A stretch of DNA of 64,000 bases from Gymnopus androsaceus JB14 (Eukaryota; Basidiomycota; Agaricomycetes; Agaricales; Omphalotaceae): assembly GCA_009733575.1 (NCBI GenBank), contig ML769402.1, positions 358,991 through 422,990 of the forward strand, written 5' to 3'. The notes beneath the pieces are model-generated. The model ran no database searches and had not been told where the DNA came from. It saw only the letters and a list, made by a program, of their open reading frames with translations. Position numbers and translations under genes: made by a program. Of this stretch, positions 24,787 through 35,857 are shown piece after piece; the stretch's first letter is position 1; each line of letters begins with the position of its first letter.

Positions 24787-26368
24787 TCAGTCCAACGTTA
24801 TCTTCATGCTCTCCAGCGGTATAGGTACAAAGTTGTCCAGCACAATATTCCGTGATGCCAGCTCAGGCTCGCAATGCGGAGGTACAAGGCGTCGCATTAG
24901 ATCCGGACGCACAGACAATTCTGTACGCATATCAGGTGAGCGTTAGGCCAAGACAGATAGAATAAAGGCACGGACCTTCGCGAGTGAAATTGAAAAGAGG
25001 AGGGAATTCCTTTCCGTTCGGCATTCTTGCGCCTTCGACTCGTAGCTCATCAAAGAACGGATGGACCATGGCCTCGACCGAGCTGAGTCTAACACCTGGC
25101 GTGTACTCCAACAATTTAGACACCAAGTCGATGGCCTCGGGAGGGGTTCGTGGACGGAACACCTGTGCGTAACGATGAGCAACGAGAATGTGACCAAAAT
25201 AGGAAGACAACATACTTTTGAGAACGGGTGCGGCTTGATTTGTGGGAATTTGTGCTCCATGTAGTTGGGATTCATCGTTTTGATCTGCTCCCTTGAAGGC
25301 GTACCCAGTATCTTGATAATCTCTACCAGCTGGTCGATACCGCTTTCACCAGGGAACAATGGCTTGTCCGAGCATCAACTCCGCCATCACACAACCCGTG
25401 GACCAAATGTCTAGAAGAAGCTAATTGAGTCGCATTTTAAAAGCAGCAAGTGGTTGCATACCGATGTTGGTAGTATAGTTGGTTGCACCGAAAATAAGCT
25501 CGGGAGCTCGGTAGTATCGTGAGCAGATGTAGCTGACGTTTGGCTCGCCAGCAACCAGAATCTTGGCGGATCCAAAGTCACATAGTTTCAGAACCCCTGT
25601 CGCCGGATTGAGCAGTAGATTCTGGGGTTTGATATCCCGGTGGCATATTCCCACTGAATGGATATACGCGAGAGAACGTAAGAGCTGGTACATGTATAAT
25701 TTGATCTGCAACATAGGCATGGGTTGCTTGAGCTTCGTGTAGTGACGACTGGCGCGATAAACAGTTTCTGGGACATATTCTAGCATGAGGTTGAGATAAA
25801 CTTCGTCCTTCTGAGAAGCAATATGAGAGATCCGGGTAAAGCCGTAAAGTTGAACATGGTCTCACCTTCTCTCCGTTTGTGTAGAAAAATGCACGGAGAT
25901 CGACGACGTTGGGATGCGTGACGAGACGCATGATTTGAAGTTCACGGTTCTATAGAGGTAATGAGAATGGATTGTAGAATAATGACGGTGATGACGCACC
26001 TTGAACCTCTTGTCCTGCAAAACCTTCTTGATGGCGATGTCCTCGCCTTCCTTTGGCGCAGGAACAAGCTTTGCTTGGAAGACTACACCGAACGAACCAT
26101 TGCCGATGACCTTGCAATTGCTGTAAGATATTTCCCGATGGTCACCTGTTTTGCCATCGGAAGCGATGACCTTGACAACTTTGGAAGGATCATCGATGGC
26201 TGTAACGGAGCAGGTCCAATTGAGAGCGATTTGAGAGAGAGAAATCGAGGAGAAAAGAGAGGGAATCGACAGATACAAGTAGGAAAAAAAAGTCAGGAGA
26301 AAGATGGCAAACAAGATTGGAAAAGACATACGGGAAATCTTGACGCCGTTTATGGGACCATGGGACAT
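24787..26368 (-). CDS. GSK3: Glycogen synthase kinase 3 (shaggy-type Ser/Thr kinase)
   Basis: CMGC-family kinase. Exons joined at short introns give [26 protein letters not shown], the glycine loop [13 protein letters not shown], the catalytic Lys in [43 protein letters not shown], the catalytic loop [19 protein letters not shown], and the activation loop [14 protein letters not shown] whose Tyr is the expected autophosphorylation site. [36 protein letters not shown] and [20 protein letters not shown] are GSK3-specific. The last exon ends ESMKITLD. The residues that bind primed substrate (the Arg before DLR- and the SRYYR arginine) are present. About six introns; no frame break. Confidence 0.93.
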
Positions 26369-28437
26369 TGTGAGGAAGAAATCGGAGAAATGGGGGTCGA
26401 TGAGGAAGAGGAGATGTCGGAGCCAGACGTTGGATTACAAGTTGTGTGACAGAAGAAATTGGAATAAAGCTTGGATATGTAAATAAATCTGAACTAATGC
26501 ACAAAATCAACAAAGAATGAACGGAAAAGGTAAGAAAAATTGAGAGCTAACCAGGAGGGAAGAAGGAAAGAGGAGAGTTGGGTGCACTGCACTGTCCTTA
26601 CCGGCACATGACACACAACTCAATTACTCAATTCTGCATTTCAACCTCGTCTGACTCTTTTATCTGCATACATTCCTCCCGACCCCGCGCACGGCGACGA
26701 TGAATAAACAGGAGTTTCCCAGCCTAGCCTTGGTCTGGCCATGATGACCTAGAAACTCTTTCCAAAATTTGGCCTCTACTACCACTTATGTATACTCCAG
26801 CAGTTCCAGAGTTGTATGTAAAGCTGTGAACCATGGGTCATTTGACTGACTGGTCCAACACCTTCGATTCACTCCTAGATCTCTCCCCATCTCGACATCA
26901 AGCCACAATCAAAACTCTAGCTGGCAAGCTCTTTCGGTCCATATAATTTATATAGAGCATTCCAACCCGCGATGATTCTCAAGGGTGGTTTTCTTGGCGT
27001 TGAAAATCTTCATACCTCTTCATACGCAGTATGTCCCCAGATGTCTTCGTCCTGGTCTTCGACCCCTCTTTTCGAATGACAGTGAAGCAGTCCTTCGCTC
27101 CCGTCGTTCACCTTGGTTAGGTGAAAGGCTCCGACTGTAACGCTGCCACGCCGCTAGACCAACGACAGGCTCTCTGTCTGACGTGGACTTCCTCTGCGAT
27201 GTGGACCCGGGCTGTTCAAGGCGAAATGCAATTTTCGCATTTCGTACTTGGATGCAGATTATACGAGGTGAAGAATCATCGATTCAATCTGGTGCCAAGT
27301 CTAATCGCTAACCTTCCATCTTTGTTCAACAATGAATGGAGTTTGGGTGTTGATTACAATCTTTCTCTGAAAACAGTGAAATGTCGACCGTAAGGAATCA
27401 ACTTCATTCCGAACAATCGGAATGATTTCTAAAAGTAGAGCTGTGAGATCTACCTTCGTCTCATAGTGCCGTACAACGCTTAAATCTTGGTACGTCGGCC
27501 CCACTGCGTTACACGACGACGAGAAATCATGCAGTACGTCAACGAAAAGAATCGACACTGTCAAGATTTAGCTCTGCTCGCATTTCTTTTGGGAACGCAC
27601 TCTGCTGGACGTCCACTAGGCAGATCGTTCACGACCGCCGGGAGCATGCTTGAAGGTGATGATTCCTATTCCCGATGTTGTGGGATCCTTATAGGTCCTC
27701 TTGGATTCGTTAATCTCCATGGACTTGAGCGACGCGCAGCTCTTCGAGCTCCTCCTCAGCGCGACTTGGCCCTGCATATCGGATATCACCTTTTACTGGC
27801 CTCGTTTTCGTCTTTCCCGCGGAGATCCCAATATATATTGATATATCTATGATATTTTCTTCCGAAATCCATCCTTAGTGTCGTCCAATCAGGAGACAAT
27901 AACGAATCAAAAAAGATTTTCAACCTCAGCAGCCAAGCACCGAACAACGTTGTAACTGTTCGTCTGACGTCTGGATGCACTTCTATCGATAGGGTGATTG
28001 ATATAGTATTATTCGGGTGAATAGAGCGAAGAGTTTCCTTGGTCGGAGAAAGGCGTACCGGCAGCGCAGGTATTTGGTACTTGATCCAAAATTGGTCTTC
28101 AAAAAAAGTTTGCTGCTACTCTTCGATGGAGAGACTCTCCGTATACGGCGGAATGAAACGCTACAACTTGGTAGCGATTGCTAGGGACGAGAACCTAAGT
28201 TCTTCGAGTGATGGGATACTTTCTTCTTCTTCTCTGAAACGGCTTCTGTTACATGTACTTTTGCATTATATTCTCCGCACCGAACGATCCTGCAACTCGG
28301 CAAGATTATGTGCCAACGGCGGACCATTTCGCCACTTCATTGTGTGACTTTCATTCCATCATCTCGAGGATATAAAACACCATGTATACACACACTTTTT
28401 CCAGTTCTCACTCCCTCTATCGCCTATCACTTTCCTC
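26369..28437. other. 2-kb interval without a recognised gene
   Basis: This divergent interval separates GSK3 and the MFS gene. Short frames (up to 121 codons) occur on both strands but show no family motif and no consistent exon chain. It probably holds both promoters and long 5' UTRs; an unrecognised or decayed gene cannot be excluded around 27120-27850. Confidence 0.4.
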
Positions 28438-30830
28438 ATGAAATCTACTGGCAGTCGTAGCAACGGTCATGGCGATTGGGAGGGTAGCACTGTTCACGAC
28501 CACAGCTCCGATTCTCATACTGCAAGAGACTCTTGTCCCAGCTTCTCCTGTCATCGACGAAAAGGTAGTGGCCAAATATCCGGGTTCTGGAACTCCCGAA
28601 GATCCCTATATTGTCGGTTGGGATGAAGACGACCGCGAGAATCCCTACAACTGGTCAAAGACGCGCAAGTGGATCATCACCACGCAGGTATACAACTCGT
28701 TCGAAATCCTAGTTTTCCATGAGGCTCACACGTTGCTTCAACATTACTAGTTGGCGTTGACCACATTCACAGTATCATTCGCCAGTAGCTCATACAGCGG
28801 CGGCTTGGAATATATTACTCGCGACTTCCAAGTCTCAGATGATCTAGCCGTGTTAGGTATCTCGCTATACGTCTTGGGATTTGCTGTTGGGTAGGTGATG
28901 CATAGACCTTTTGTATGATCGGACGTTAACCAATACGCAGGCCTCTTTTATGGGCACCTATGGGAGAGGTAAGAAACTTGCCGCTGCTGTCAACACCAGT
29001 GGTGTCAACTGATGCTGACCTCTTTTTTTGAACCCACGCCAGATGTATGGAAGAGTAAGTACGACTTTGCCTTAATGTCAAAGCTGTATTGACGCCTCTT
29101 CATAGCGTATAGTGTTTTTAATCACCGTCGGATTATATACACCTTTTCATATCGGAGGAGCTCTTGCTAAAAACATAACCACCGTCCTCGTCATACGGTT
29201 ACTTACCGGTATCTTTGGTGCATCCCGTAAGTCGGGAGAGTCTAAAGCGTCTTCATCTGCTAATTGCGCTCAATCTATCTGAACAGCCTTGACCAACGCG
29301 GGTGGAGTTGTATCGGATATATTTAATGCTCGTGAGAGGGGTCTGGCGTCTGCGATCTATGCAGCTGTACCTTTCCTCGGTCCAGGTTAGTCAAAAAATT
29401 CTCAGCCGCCCACATATCATGATTCTAACTGAAGCCTGAAGTGGTTGGACCCATAGTCGGTATGTCTGCCAATCTATTGAATGTCATATAGCCAGCTCAG
29501 TGCAGTAAACCAGGTGGGTTCGTAGCTGACTCGAATCTGGGATGGCACTTCAATTTCTGGCTCATGTTCATCATGAGCTTGCTGAGCCTGGTGACGGGAT
29601 ATTTTTGGCACCAGAGACGGTGAGCGCGATTACTGATTGCGGATGGTCGTCTTCTTACATTCAATCATCTCCGCGGCAGTATGCCCCAGTTCTTCTCCGA
29701 CGACGCGCCAAAAACCTGGCTCTTCTTTCCAGTGGGGCAATTTCCTACATGTCGAAATACGACATCAACCGTTCGACTTCCTTCACAAAAATCATGCGAG
29801 TCAACCTAAGTAGACCTTTTACTTTTCTGGTCACCGAACCAATCGTCTTGCTACTGGCGATCTATATCTCTGTTGTCTACGGGACTCTTTACGCTTTGTT
29901 CTCTGCGTTTCCTATCGTCTTTCAAACTCATCGAGGATGGACTGCCGGCGAGGGAGGTCTGGCATTCCTCGGGGTTGGTGCAGGTATATCCGCTTCCTGT
30001 CGTCTAGCAATATTCTGTGTTGTTTACGGGATTTTCTTCTCCAGGTATATCCCTAGGAACTGCAACTGCGTCTATCCAGAACCGGATCTATTGGAAGGCG
30101 ATGGATAAGAGTGCTGATGGACGGGCACCACCTGAAGCGTAAGTTTTCAGTTCACATTCAAGTTTGCCGTATCAACTCATCACCATGCTTTCAGTCGCCT
30201 GCATACGGCAATGCTGGGAGGTAATTTATTGATACTTTGGATGAATAAAAAATGGTTCTGACATGGAAGTTTTCATTCGAAGGTATTCTTGTTCCAATAG
30301 GCCTCTTCTGGTTCGCATGGTATGTTTTTGACCTGTTTTGTTTGATTCCTCATGCCTCAACGATGTTTTAGGACCGCCGACCCTCCTGTCCACTGGATCG
30401 TTCCTATCATAGGTATGTCCGTTGACCTAAGATAACTTGGTTTCATCTCAATCTGTCTCTTCAGCTGGCTTTCCTTTCGGACAGGGTGTTTGTCAAATAC
30501 TTCAAAGTTCTACGGCCTATCTGATGGACGCATATGACCTGTATTTCGCGAGCGCCGTCGCTGCTACCATCGTCCTGCGTTCCATATTCGCAGCGATTTT
30601 CCCAATTATCGCACCTACGATGTTTGGAAGGTTAGGGGATGCGTGGGGTACGAGTGTCTTCGCCTTCTTAGGATTAATCTGTGCTCCTATACCTTTCCTG
30701 TTCTGGGTAAGTCACTTCAGTCTTAACTTCGGTATCATAATTGATTGTTGTGTCTTTCTCACCTCAGAAATACGGGAAATTAATTCGCAGCAGATCCAAA
30801 TACGCGTACAAAGAATCCGACTCCTCATGA
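28438..30830 (+). CDS. MFS transporter, DHA1 (drug:H+ antiporter) type
   Basis: Multi-exon major facilitator protein of the fungal DHA1 group with an N-terminal [19 protein letters not shown] motif before the first helix. Helices and loops follow in order: [47 protein letters not shown] (loop 2-3), [37 protein letters not shown], then [15 protein letters not shown], the central-loop motif of this subfamily. The second half contains [54 protein letters not shown] and the last helix [16 protein letters not shown] before [13 protein letters not shown]. About eleven short introns. ATG 28438 followed by a 62-nt intron gives the best start. One frame break lies at 29602-29606, where the T-run is one base short of joining LLSLVTGYF to the PETYAP motif. 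Substrate unknown. Confidence 0.85.
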
Positions 30831-31225
30831 TCCTTAATTCGGTGCTTCAAAATCTAATGTAGTCTTAGGCCTAGCCAGCATATTACGTTCAACTAGATAC
30901 ATTTTATATCCAACACTTCTCAGCTCGCAAGCAAAATAAGTAGTGCTTTTAATTATGTTTTAAAGTAACGAACAGTATGATGTTCCACATATTTGACATA
31001 TTTAGGATAATATTGTATAGATAATAGATTCACATAAAAGATAGTTGTAGTTATCACCCCCGTTTCATGATATTCTTCATGATATATTTTTTGCAATAAA
31101 TACGGTTGTACTTATTGCCCCCGCTGCAAATTTTCACGTAAATTGACTCCTCCGATGAGACGTTCTTCGTTGGCCTGTCTACGACTAAGCCGCACAAACG
31201 CCATTTCGGTATGCGGTCTTTGAGA
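30831..31225. other. Convergent 3' intergenic region
   Basis: 395 bp between the converging stops of the MFS and tRNase Z genes, A/T-rich, with short palindromic words near 31064-31090. No gene seen. Confidence 0.5.
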
Positions 31226-32968
31226 CTACCTTCTTCTCTTCCAGCCTCGACTGCCACGGTTCGGCGATGGATCCACGTTCCCGGTTACACTGTGGTCGGT
31301 ATGCTGTTGCGATTGATGCTGCCAAGAGCTACCAGCAACGTTTTGAGAACGGTGGTCGCCTCGAGTTCGTTCGTGGCCATGGCTACCTGACGGCTTCCCG
31401 TGGTTTGTGTTCCAAGTGTTGTATGCAGTAGGATAGTCGCCGTATGAAGGTGTGGGTTCTTGAGTGCCCGAACTTTGGGCATCCTGAGGCGTCGTCTGTG
31501 TCGGATCTAAGGGAGGAATAGCGACGCGCATATAGTCCCAAGCTGCGCGTGCAGTCCCCATTCCCCACGCCTCGGTCGCTTGTCGTTCGATTTCAGCTAT
31601 GACATTAGCGCGAATACCCTTCAATCGGAACCCTTCGTTGTGATTAGGTGCAGGAAATCTGGGAATAAGACATCGGTGAATAAAGAAAATGACAGTGAAG
31701 ATTACAATACTTGCCTTCCTCCAATATGATTGAGAACAAGTTTCTGAGCGCCGATGGTTTTAGCGAATGCCCCAGCCATCTCGGGAATGGAATGACCCCT
31801 CGCCAACGCCTTTTGTTTGACTGTATCATAGGACCTTTTAGCTTTTGGATCGATATCTTGGGAGATGTGCGCATCTGAAGCTTCGTGGATAAGGAGTGAC
31901 GGCGAGGGATCTATACACAAAGGCACTATAGCGGAAGGATCGTTTGTGTCCCCTAGTATCACGAATCTTGCGAAAGGGCTTCGCTGCCTCCCTGAAAACG
32001 TATCCGATACATGGATCTAGGATATTGTATGTGAGGAAGTCATCAGCCGTAGAGAGATGCAAGCAAACCTCGATGCGATATGGGGCCTGCATCAACCGCC
32101 ACTGGCCCAAATACACCTTTTTGCTCAGTTACATCTCTCCAGAAACCGTCTTCCGAGGATACGAGGTTTTTACCAGCGACCTCGTTCACATGCATGGTTT
32201 CTTGGTCGCAGGAGGTTACAGTGTCTGTAGGAGTGAGTAGCTCGTGCACGATATACTTGTCTGACATTCTAGTCAAGGTCATCTTGAGAATACTTCGAAC
32301 AAAAGTTCGTATTCCTGCAGGCCCGTATATCTCTATAGTCGGTTCCTGGAACTGTTCAACGAAATTCAAGGGGATGTCATAAAGCAATGCTCACAGGCTT
32401 CCGAAGAGCTTCCAGCCGAGCCGCGTCTTCGCCTACTGGGACTGGAAAAAGGAGATTCCGTAGAATGGGTATTATCCTATAGAGTGTTAACACCAGAACA
32501 ATATTGCAATCAAGCAATCTTCACCCCATAACATGGTCGGCTGTGTACCATTGTGAGATATTGAAAGAGGAGATACAACTGAGTAGAGTTCACCATGCAT
32601 ATGTGTTATGAAGATCTTTTTCACCTGCGGTAACCGTAGATTGGAACGATCTGGGCTGTGTGGCTGAAGCTGAAACTGGCGAGAGTCCCTTCTGCACAAT
32701 CAACCACTGCGCGCACAAGCATCAGAGAGAATATCAAGAGCTAGATCATACGCGTACTCCACAGGGTTCCATCTCCCAGAAGGTCGGCAACAAGTGATGA
32801 ACAGTTGCGCGATGTACTGGGACCTCCACCACTCGAGGTTCCGAGGAAAGTCACGGACATTATGCTGGTGATCATATCTCTGCCAATGTAAAATGCTGGA
32901 CGAGAGGTAGAACTGTGGCGTACAGAACCAAATAATCTTGCGAGTTTGGTGACACCACGCGATGTCAT
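31226..32968 (-). CDS. ELAC1: tRNase Z, short (ELAC1-like) form
   Basis: Metallo-beta-lactamase endonuclease that removes 3' trailers from pre-tRNAs. ATG 32968 gives MTSRGVTKLARLFGSVRHSS, rich in Arg/Ser/Thr and free of acidic residues, a plausible mitochondrial presequence; an internal Met (MSVTFLGTS) could serve a cytosolic or nuclear form. Core motifs: VTFLGTSSGGGPSTSRNCSS, VDCAEGTLRQFQ, ITHMHADHVMGIIPILR (the HxHxDH zinc motif, completed across an intron), IEIYGPAGIRTFVRS, CIGYVFREAAKPFRKI, VILGDTNDPSAI, LLIHEASDA, and GHSIPEMAGAFAKTIGAQKLVLNHIGG. The C-terminus is a disordered Ser/His/Gly tail ending RGWKRRR. One frame break occurs near 31963, between KPFRKI and VILGDT; one extra base explains it. 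About six introns. Confidence 0.88.
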
Positions 32969-33133
32969 ATGTGGTTCAAAGCTAAAAACGGGCGCTAGAA
33001 TTTCGCGCGCGTCACGGCATCCTCAATGACACATCTACTGAGGGCTTGAAGCTTTCATGATTACAGATTACAGTACTTCATCTACATATTTTCGTGGTAG
33101 TATCATGGCCCGTATCTTTGGCTCGCTCATCAT

Positions 33134-33230
33134 GGTAGCGTGTCCGAGTGGTTAAGGAGTTGGATTTAAGCACTTCATGTGATGAATCCCAATAGAGAAA
33201 TCTGCGCGAGTTCGAGCCTCGTCGCTACCA
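33134..33230 (+). tRNA. tRNA-Leu (anticodon UAA), intron-containing
   Basis: Acceptor arms GGTAGCG (33134-33140) and CGCTACC (33223-33229) pair perfectly, with discriminator A at 33230. The D-arm TCCGAGTGGTTAAGGA, a long variable arm (AGA-GAAA-TCT, 33194-33203) and a T-arm with TTCGAGC mark a class II tRNA. The loop TTTAAG gives anticodon TAA at 33167-33169. An intron of about 16 nt (33171-33186) follows position 37 and folds as TTCAT-GTG-ATGAA. The anticodon stem has one A-C mismatch at its loop end if the intron is placed this way. Confidence 0.9.
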
Positions 33231-33536
33231 TTCCGGGACTCAATCTCCAAGCATTTTTTAAGCTATGAAAACGGATGACAAGTAGTGCATATTTTTGATT
33301 GGTTTTAGGGTGATCGAAATTTCCATTGAGCGTTCTTGGTAGGTTAAAACTCTATAACAGGTTTGCTTTATTTTTCCCTTGATGGATCAAGGATTTTACA
33401 TTTGTTGGATATCATTAAGCACTTCATTTTTGTCTGTACATTCAAGAGCAACACTGAAATACATATTTGCTATACATCCGTTTTCAACTTATTATACCCC
33501 AATCAAAAAATCTTCACAGAATGGGTCAGTAAGAGT
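33231..33536. other. Short intergenic region
   Basis: 306 bp between the tRNA and the RRVR-repeat gene stop; A/T-rich, no feature seen beyond the expected downstream T-rich stretch (33252-33260) of the tRNA gene. Confidence 0.45.
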
Positions 33537-34576
33537 TCAAGGGCATTGGGAGATGAGACCTACACCGGAGATGTTATCCTGGCCACCTGGAATCTGGCGG
33601 ACTCTGAGACCAATAGATGAGATGGAGCAAGTTTGTTCAATAACGTGGATACGAACCGTCGAGTAGGTTTAAACTCTTCTTGTTGATCGTTTGAATCCCA
33701 AAAGTTTCCAAGTGAGCTAGCCCCGCCAGGGACGGTCCTCACTCGCCTGCTCGGGATGACATGGGAGGTAAAGTTGATTCCAGTATGTTCATCTTCCGCC
33801 TGAACTTCTTCCTGAGGTACAGAAGCAGTAGCCTCCTACATGACAACCAAGTGAGTGGATTAGGCGATCAGGAAGAAAGGAGGACAGACCTCGGTTTCTT
33901 GAGGAGGGGCCTGAGACAATGCATCTTGTTCGTTGCCGCCGAAGAGGTCGGTGTGAGCTCCGCCTGGGACTTGACGAACGCGACGAGAAGGTATAAAATC
34001 ATTGGTGACTGACGTGGAGCTCGTAGATGCTACAAGGATAGTTAGTGAATATTACTGCAGAAGCATTAAAAGTACGGACGGGCGACGGATGGTGTAGATT
34101 CGGGTTCACGTTCAGATGTAGCAGAGAGCTTGCCAAATTTCGCGTATCCTATAAAGCATAAGTCTCCGACGCGGGTGGAAACAAAGATAGGACGTACTGG
34201 GGAGCTTTTGAATGTTTCCAAAGTTGGTGTCAACTGATAGAAATTAGGAGCATAGTCAGAGAGGAAGAGGAATGGAGTATACCGGTGGTGCCAGTGTACC
34301 TGATGAAACGATTTAAATTGTGCGAGACGCGTCGATTCGACAAACTTACTTGAGAAATTCGATCAAGGACCGCTTTGTGAACACGATGCTGGTATTATCC
34401 CAGTCAAGCATACCTTTGAAAAGTGAGCGATCGGTCTATATTGTAGAGTAGAGGCAGTACCCAAGCCAGCAGCCCATTCCCTCTCTTTAGACGCATCAAT
34501 GACATTGGAAGGGGTGAATCTACACAGAATGAGCAAGAATCAAGCAGGAAATAAAAAGGACGGACGTGGCAGCCAT
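33537..34576 (-). CDS. Hypothetical protein with three RRVR..PGG repeats
   Basis: Not assigned to a family. Joining exons at GT/AG borders from ATG 34576 gives MAATFTPSNVIDASKEREW, GLGTASTLQYRPIAHFSK, a middle part that includes YAKFGKLSATSEREPES, and then three copies of a short motif in an acidic disordered background: SRRVRQVPGGAHTDLFG, SRRVRTVPGGASSLGNFW, and TRRVRQIPGGQDNISGV, ending SQCP. Each repeat sits 30-45 residues apart and has the form P-S/T-R-R-V-R-Q/T-V/I-P-G-G followed by a small hydrophobic or Phe/Trp. The pattern looks like a short linear binding motif, in the manner of SPIRAL1-like GGxxS motifs, but this is only a resemblance. Introns in the first half are uncertain. The gene is divergent from COQ7, with 70 bp between the ATGs. 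Confidence 0.55.
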
Positions 34577-34646
34577 ATGATAGTGGATGTTGTTGAAAGA
34601 GATCCGTAGTCAAGGTAAACAAGGAACGCGCGCGCCAATTGCCTGC

Positions 34647-35416
34647 ATGTTTTCTTCCTCCATTGTTACTCGGCGCCTTTCTGGATGCTTAAACCGTCGT
34701 TTCCTCGCTTCGCAAGCGTATACCAATCCTTCAGTGCCAAATGATCCTGCTACTTGCACTACTCCGCTGAATATCACAGAAGAGCAACGGGCAGCTCTAG
34801 ATGCAGCTCTTCGAGTCGATCAAGCGGGAGAGGTCGCAGCAAACTGGATTTATTATGGGCAGCATTTCATTCTCGGAAAACAGCCTGTTACAGGACCTTT
34901 AATTCAAGTCTGTAGATTTATCTGTCCATTGGAATTACTCTCATATGTATTACTAGCAAATGTGGGATCAGGAAAAGAAACATCTCGCGGTAATGGACAA
35001 GATGCAGCTTCAACACCGTGTTCGTCCAACAATTCTTATGGAAGCTGCCAAGATTGGTGGGTTCGGACTCGGTGCTGTTACAGCATTGATGGGCAAAGAA
35101 TCTGCAATGGCTTGCACTGAAGCGGTCGAAACGGTTATTGGAGAGCATTACGACGAGTAAGACACGTCTAGTTCTCGTGTAACAAGCAACTAATACTTCA
35201 ATTTCAGCCAATTAAAGGAAATGGAGTCATTGCCATCTGACCATCCAAGTGTTCCGTTGCTGAGAGGAGTAGTAGAAGAATTCCGAGACGATGAATTGGA
35301 ACATTTGGACACTGCAGTGATGAAATCATGCACAGAGAGCGCCGGCACACGCTTTGCTAAGTACAATTGTAGGTGGGGGATGCAAAGTAGCGATCGAATT
35401 GTGTAAAAGATTCTAG
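34647..35416 (+). CDS. COQ7: Ubiquinone biosynthesis hydroxylase Coq7
   Basis: Di-iron 5-demethoxyubiquinone hydroxylase of the mitochondrial inner membrane. ATG 34647 gives [20 protein letters not shown], a good mitochondrial presequence. The first repeat holds [15 protein letters not shown] and [13 protein letters not shown] (di-iron ligands Glu, then Glu and His); the second holds [18 protein letters not shown] and [13 protein letters not shown] (ExxH). The end reads [25 protein letters not shown], the usual family C-terminus. Two introns (34908-34958 region and 35156-35208 region) are consensus. The frame breaks at about 35323-35325, where dropping one A of an AAA run joins DTAV to the [10 protein letters not shown] segment. 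Without that the last 30 residues would be replaced. Confidence 0.9.
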
Positions 35417-35857
35417 TTACAATATCATGCAGAGTTTGCGAGAGGCTGGTCTTTGAGTTTTGCGTTCCAAGACCATCGGAACTGGATGGGCGTCAGTATA
35501 AAGTAGGGGTCGACCACATTTTGGACGTACACTAGAGTAGCTCAGCGCAGTATAGACAGCGACTGGAAAACGACTACGCCAAGAATAGCAGCCCTGGCAT
35601 TTGCAGGAGTCCATCGGAATCGAAGATAATGTTGTTCACGCTGCAAAGGGTCAGAATTGGATCCTGGATTATTTGGAAAGGACAGACCCATATATTTGCG
35701 TTTTCGACGGCAGGGTCTGTCTTTAAAGGACCTGTATTAACCGTTAGAGGATGAATCCAAGAGCAAAGATGAGCGTACCATGATGTCCAGCCATAATGGT
35801 AAATAGCAAGTCTAGATTTGGTCTTGTTTATCTCATCTCTTACTCTTGACTTTCATC
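35417..35857. other. Intergenic, no gene recognised
   Basis: 440 bp between COQ7 and the RBM5-like gene, holding the COQ7 3' UTR and the RBM5-like promoter. Short frames only. Confidence 0.45.
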
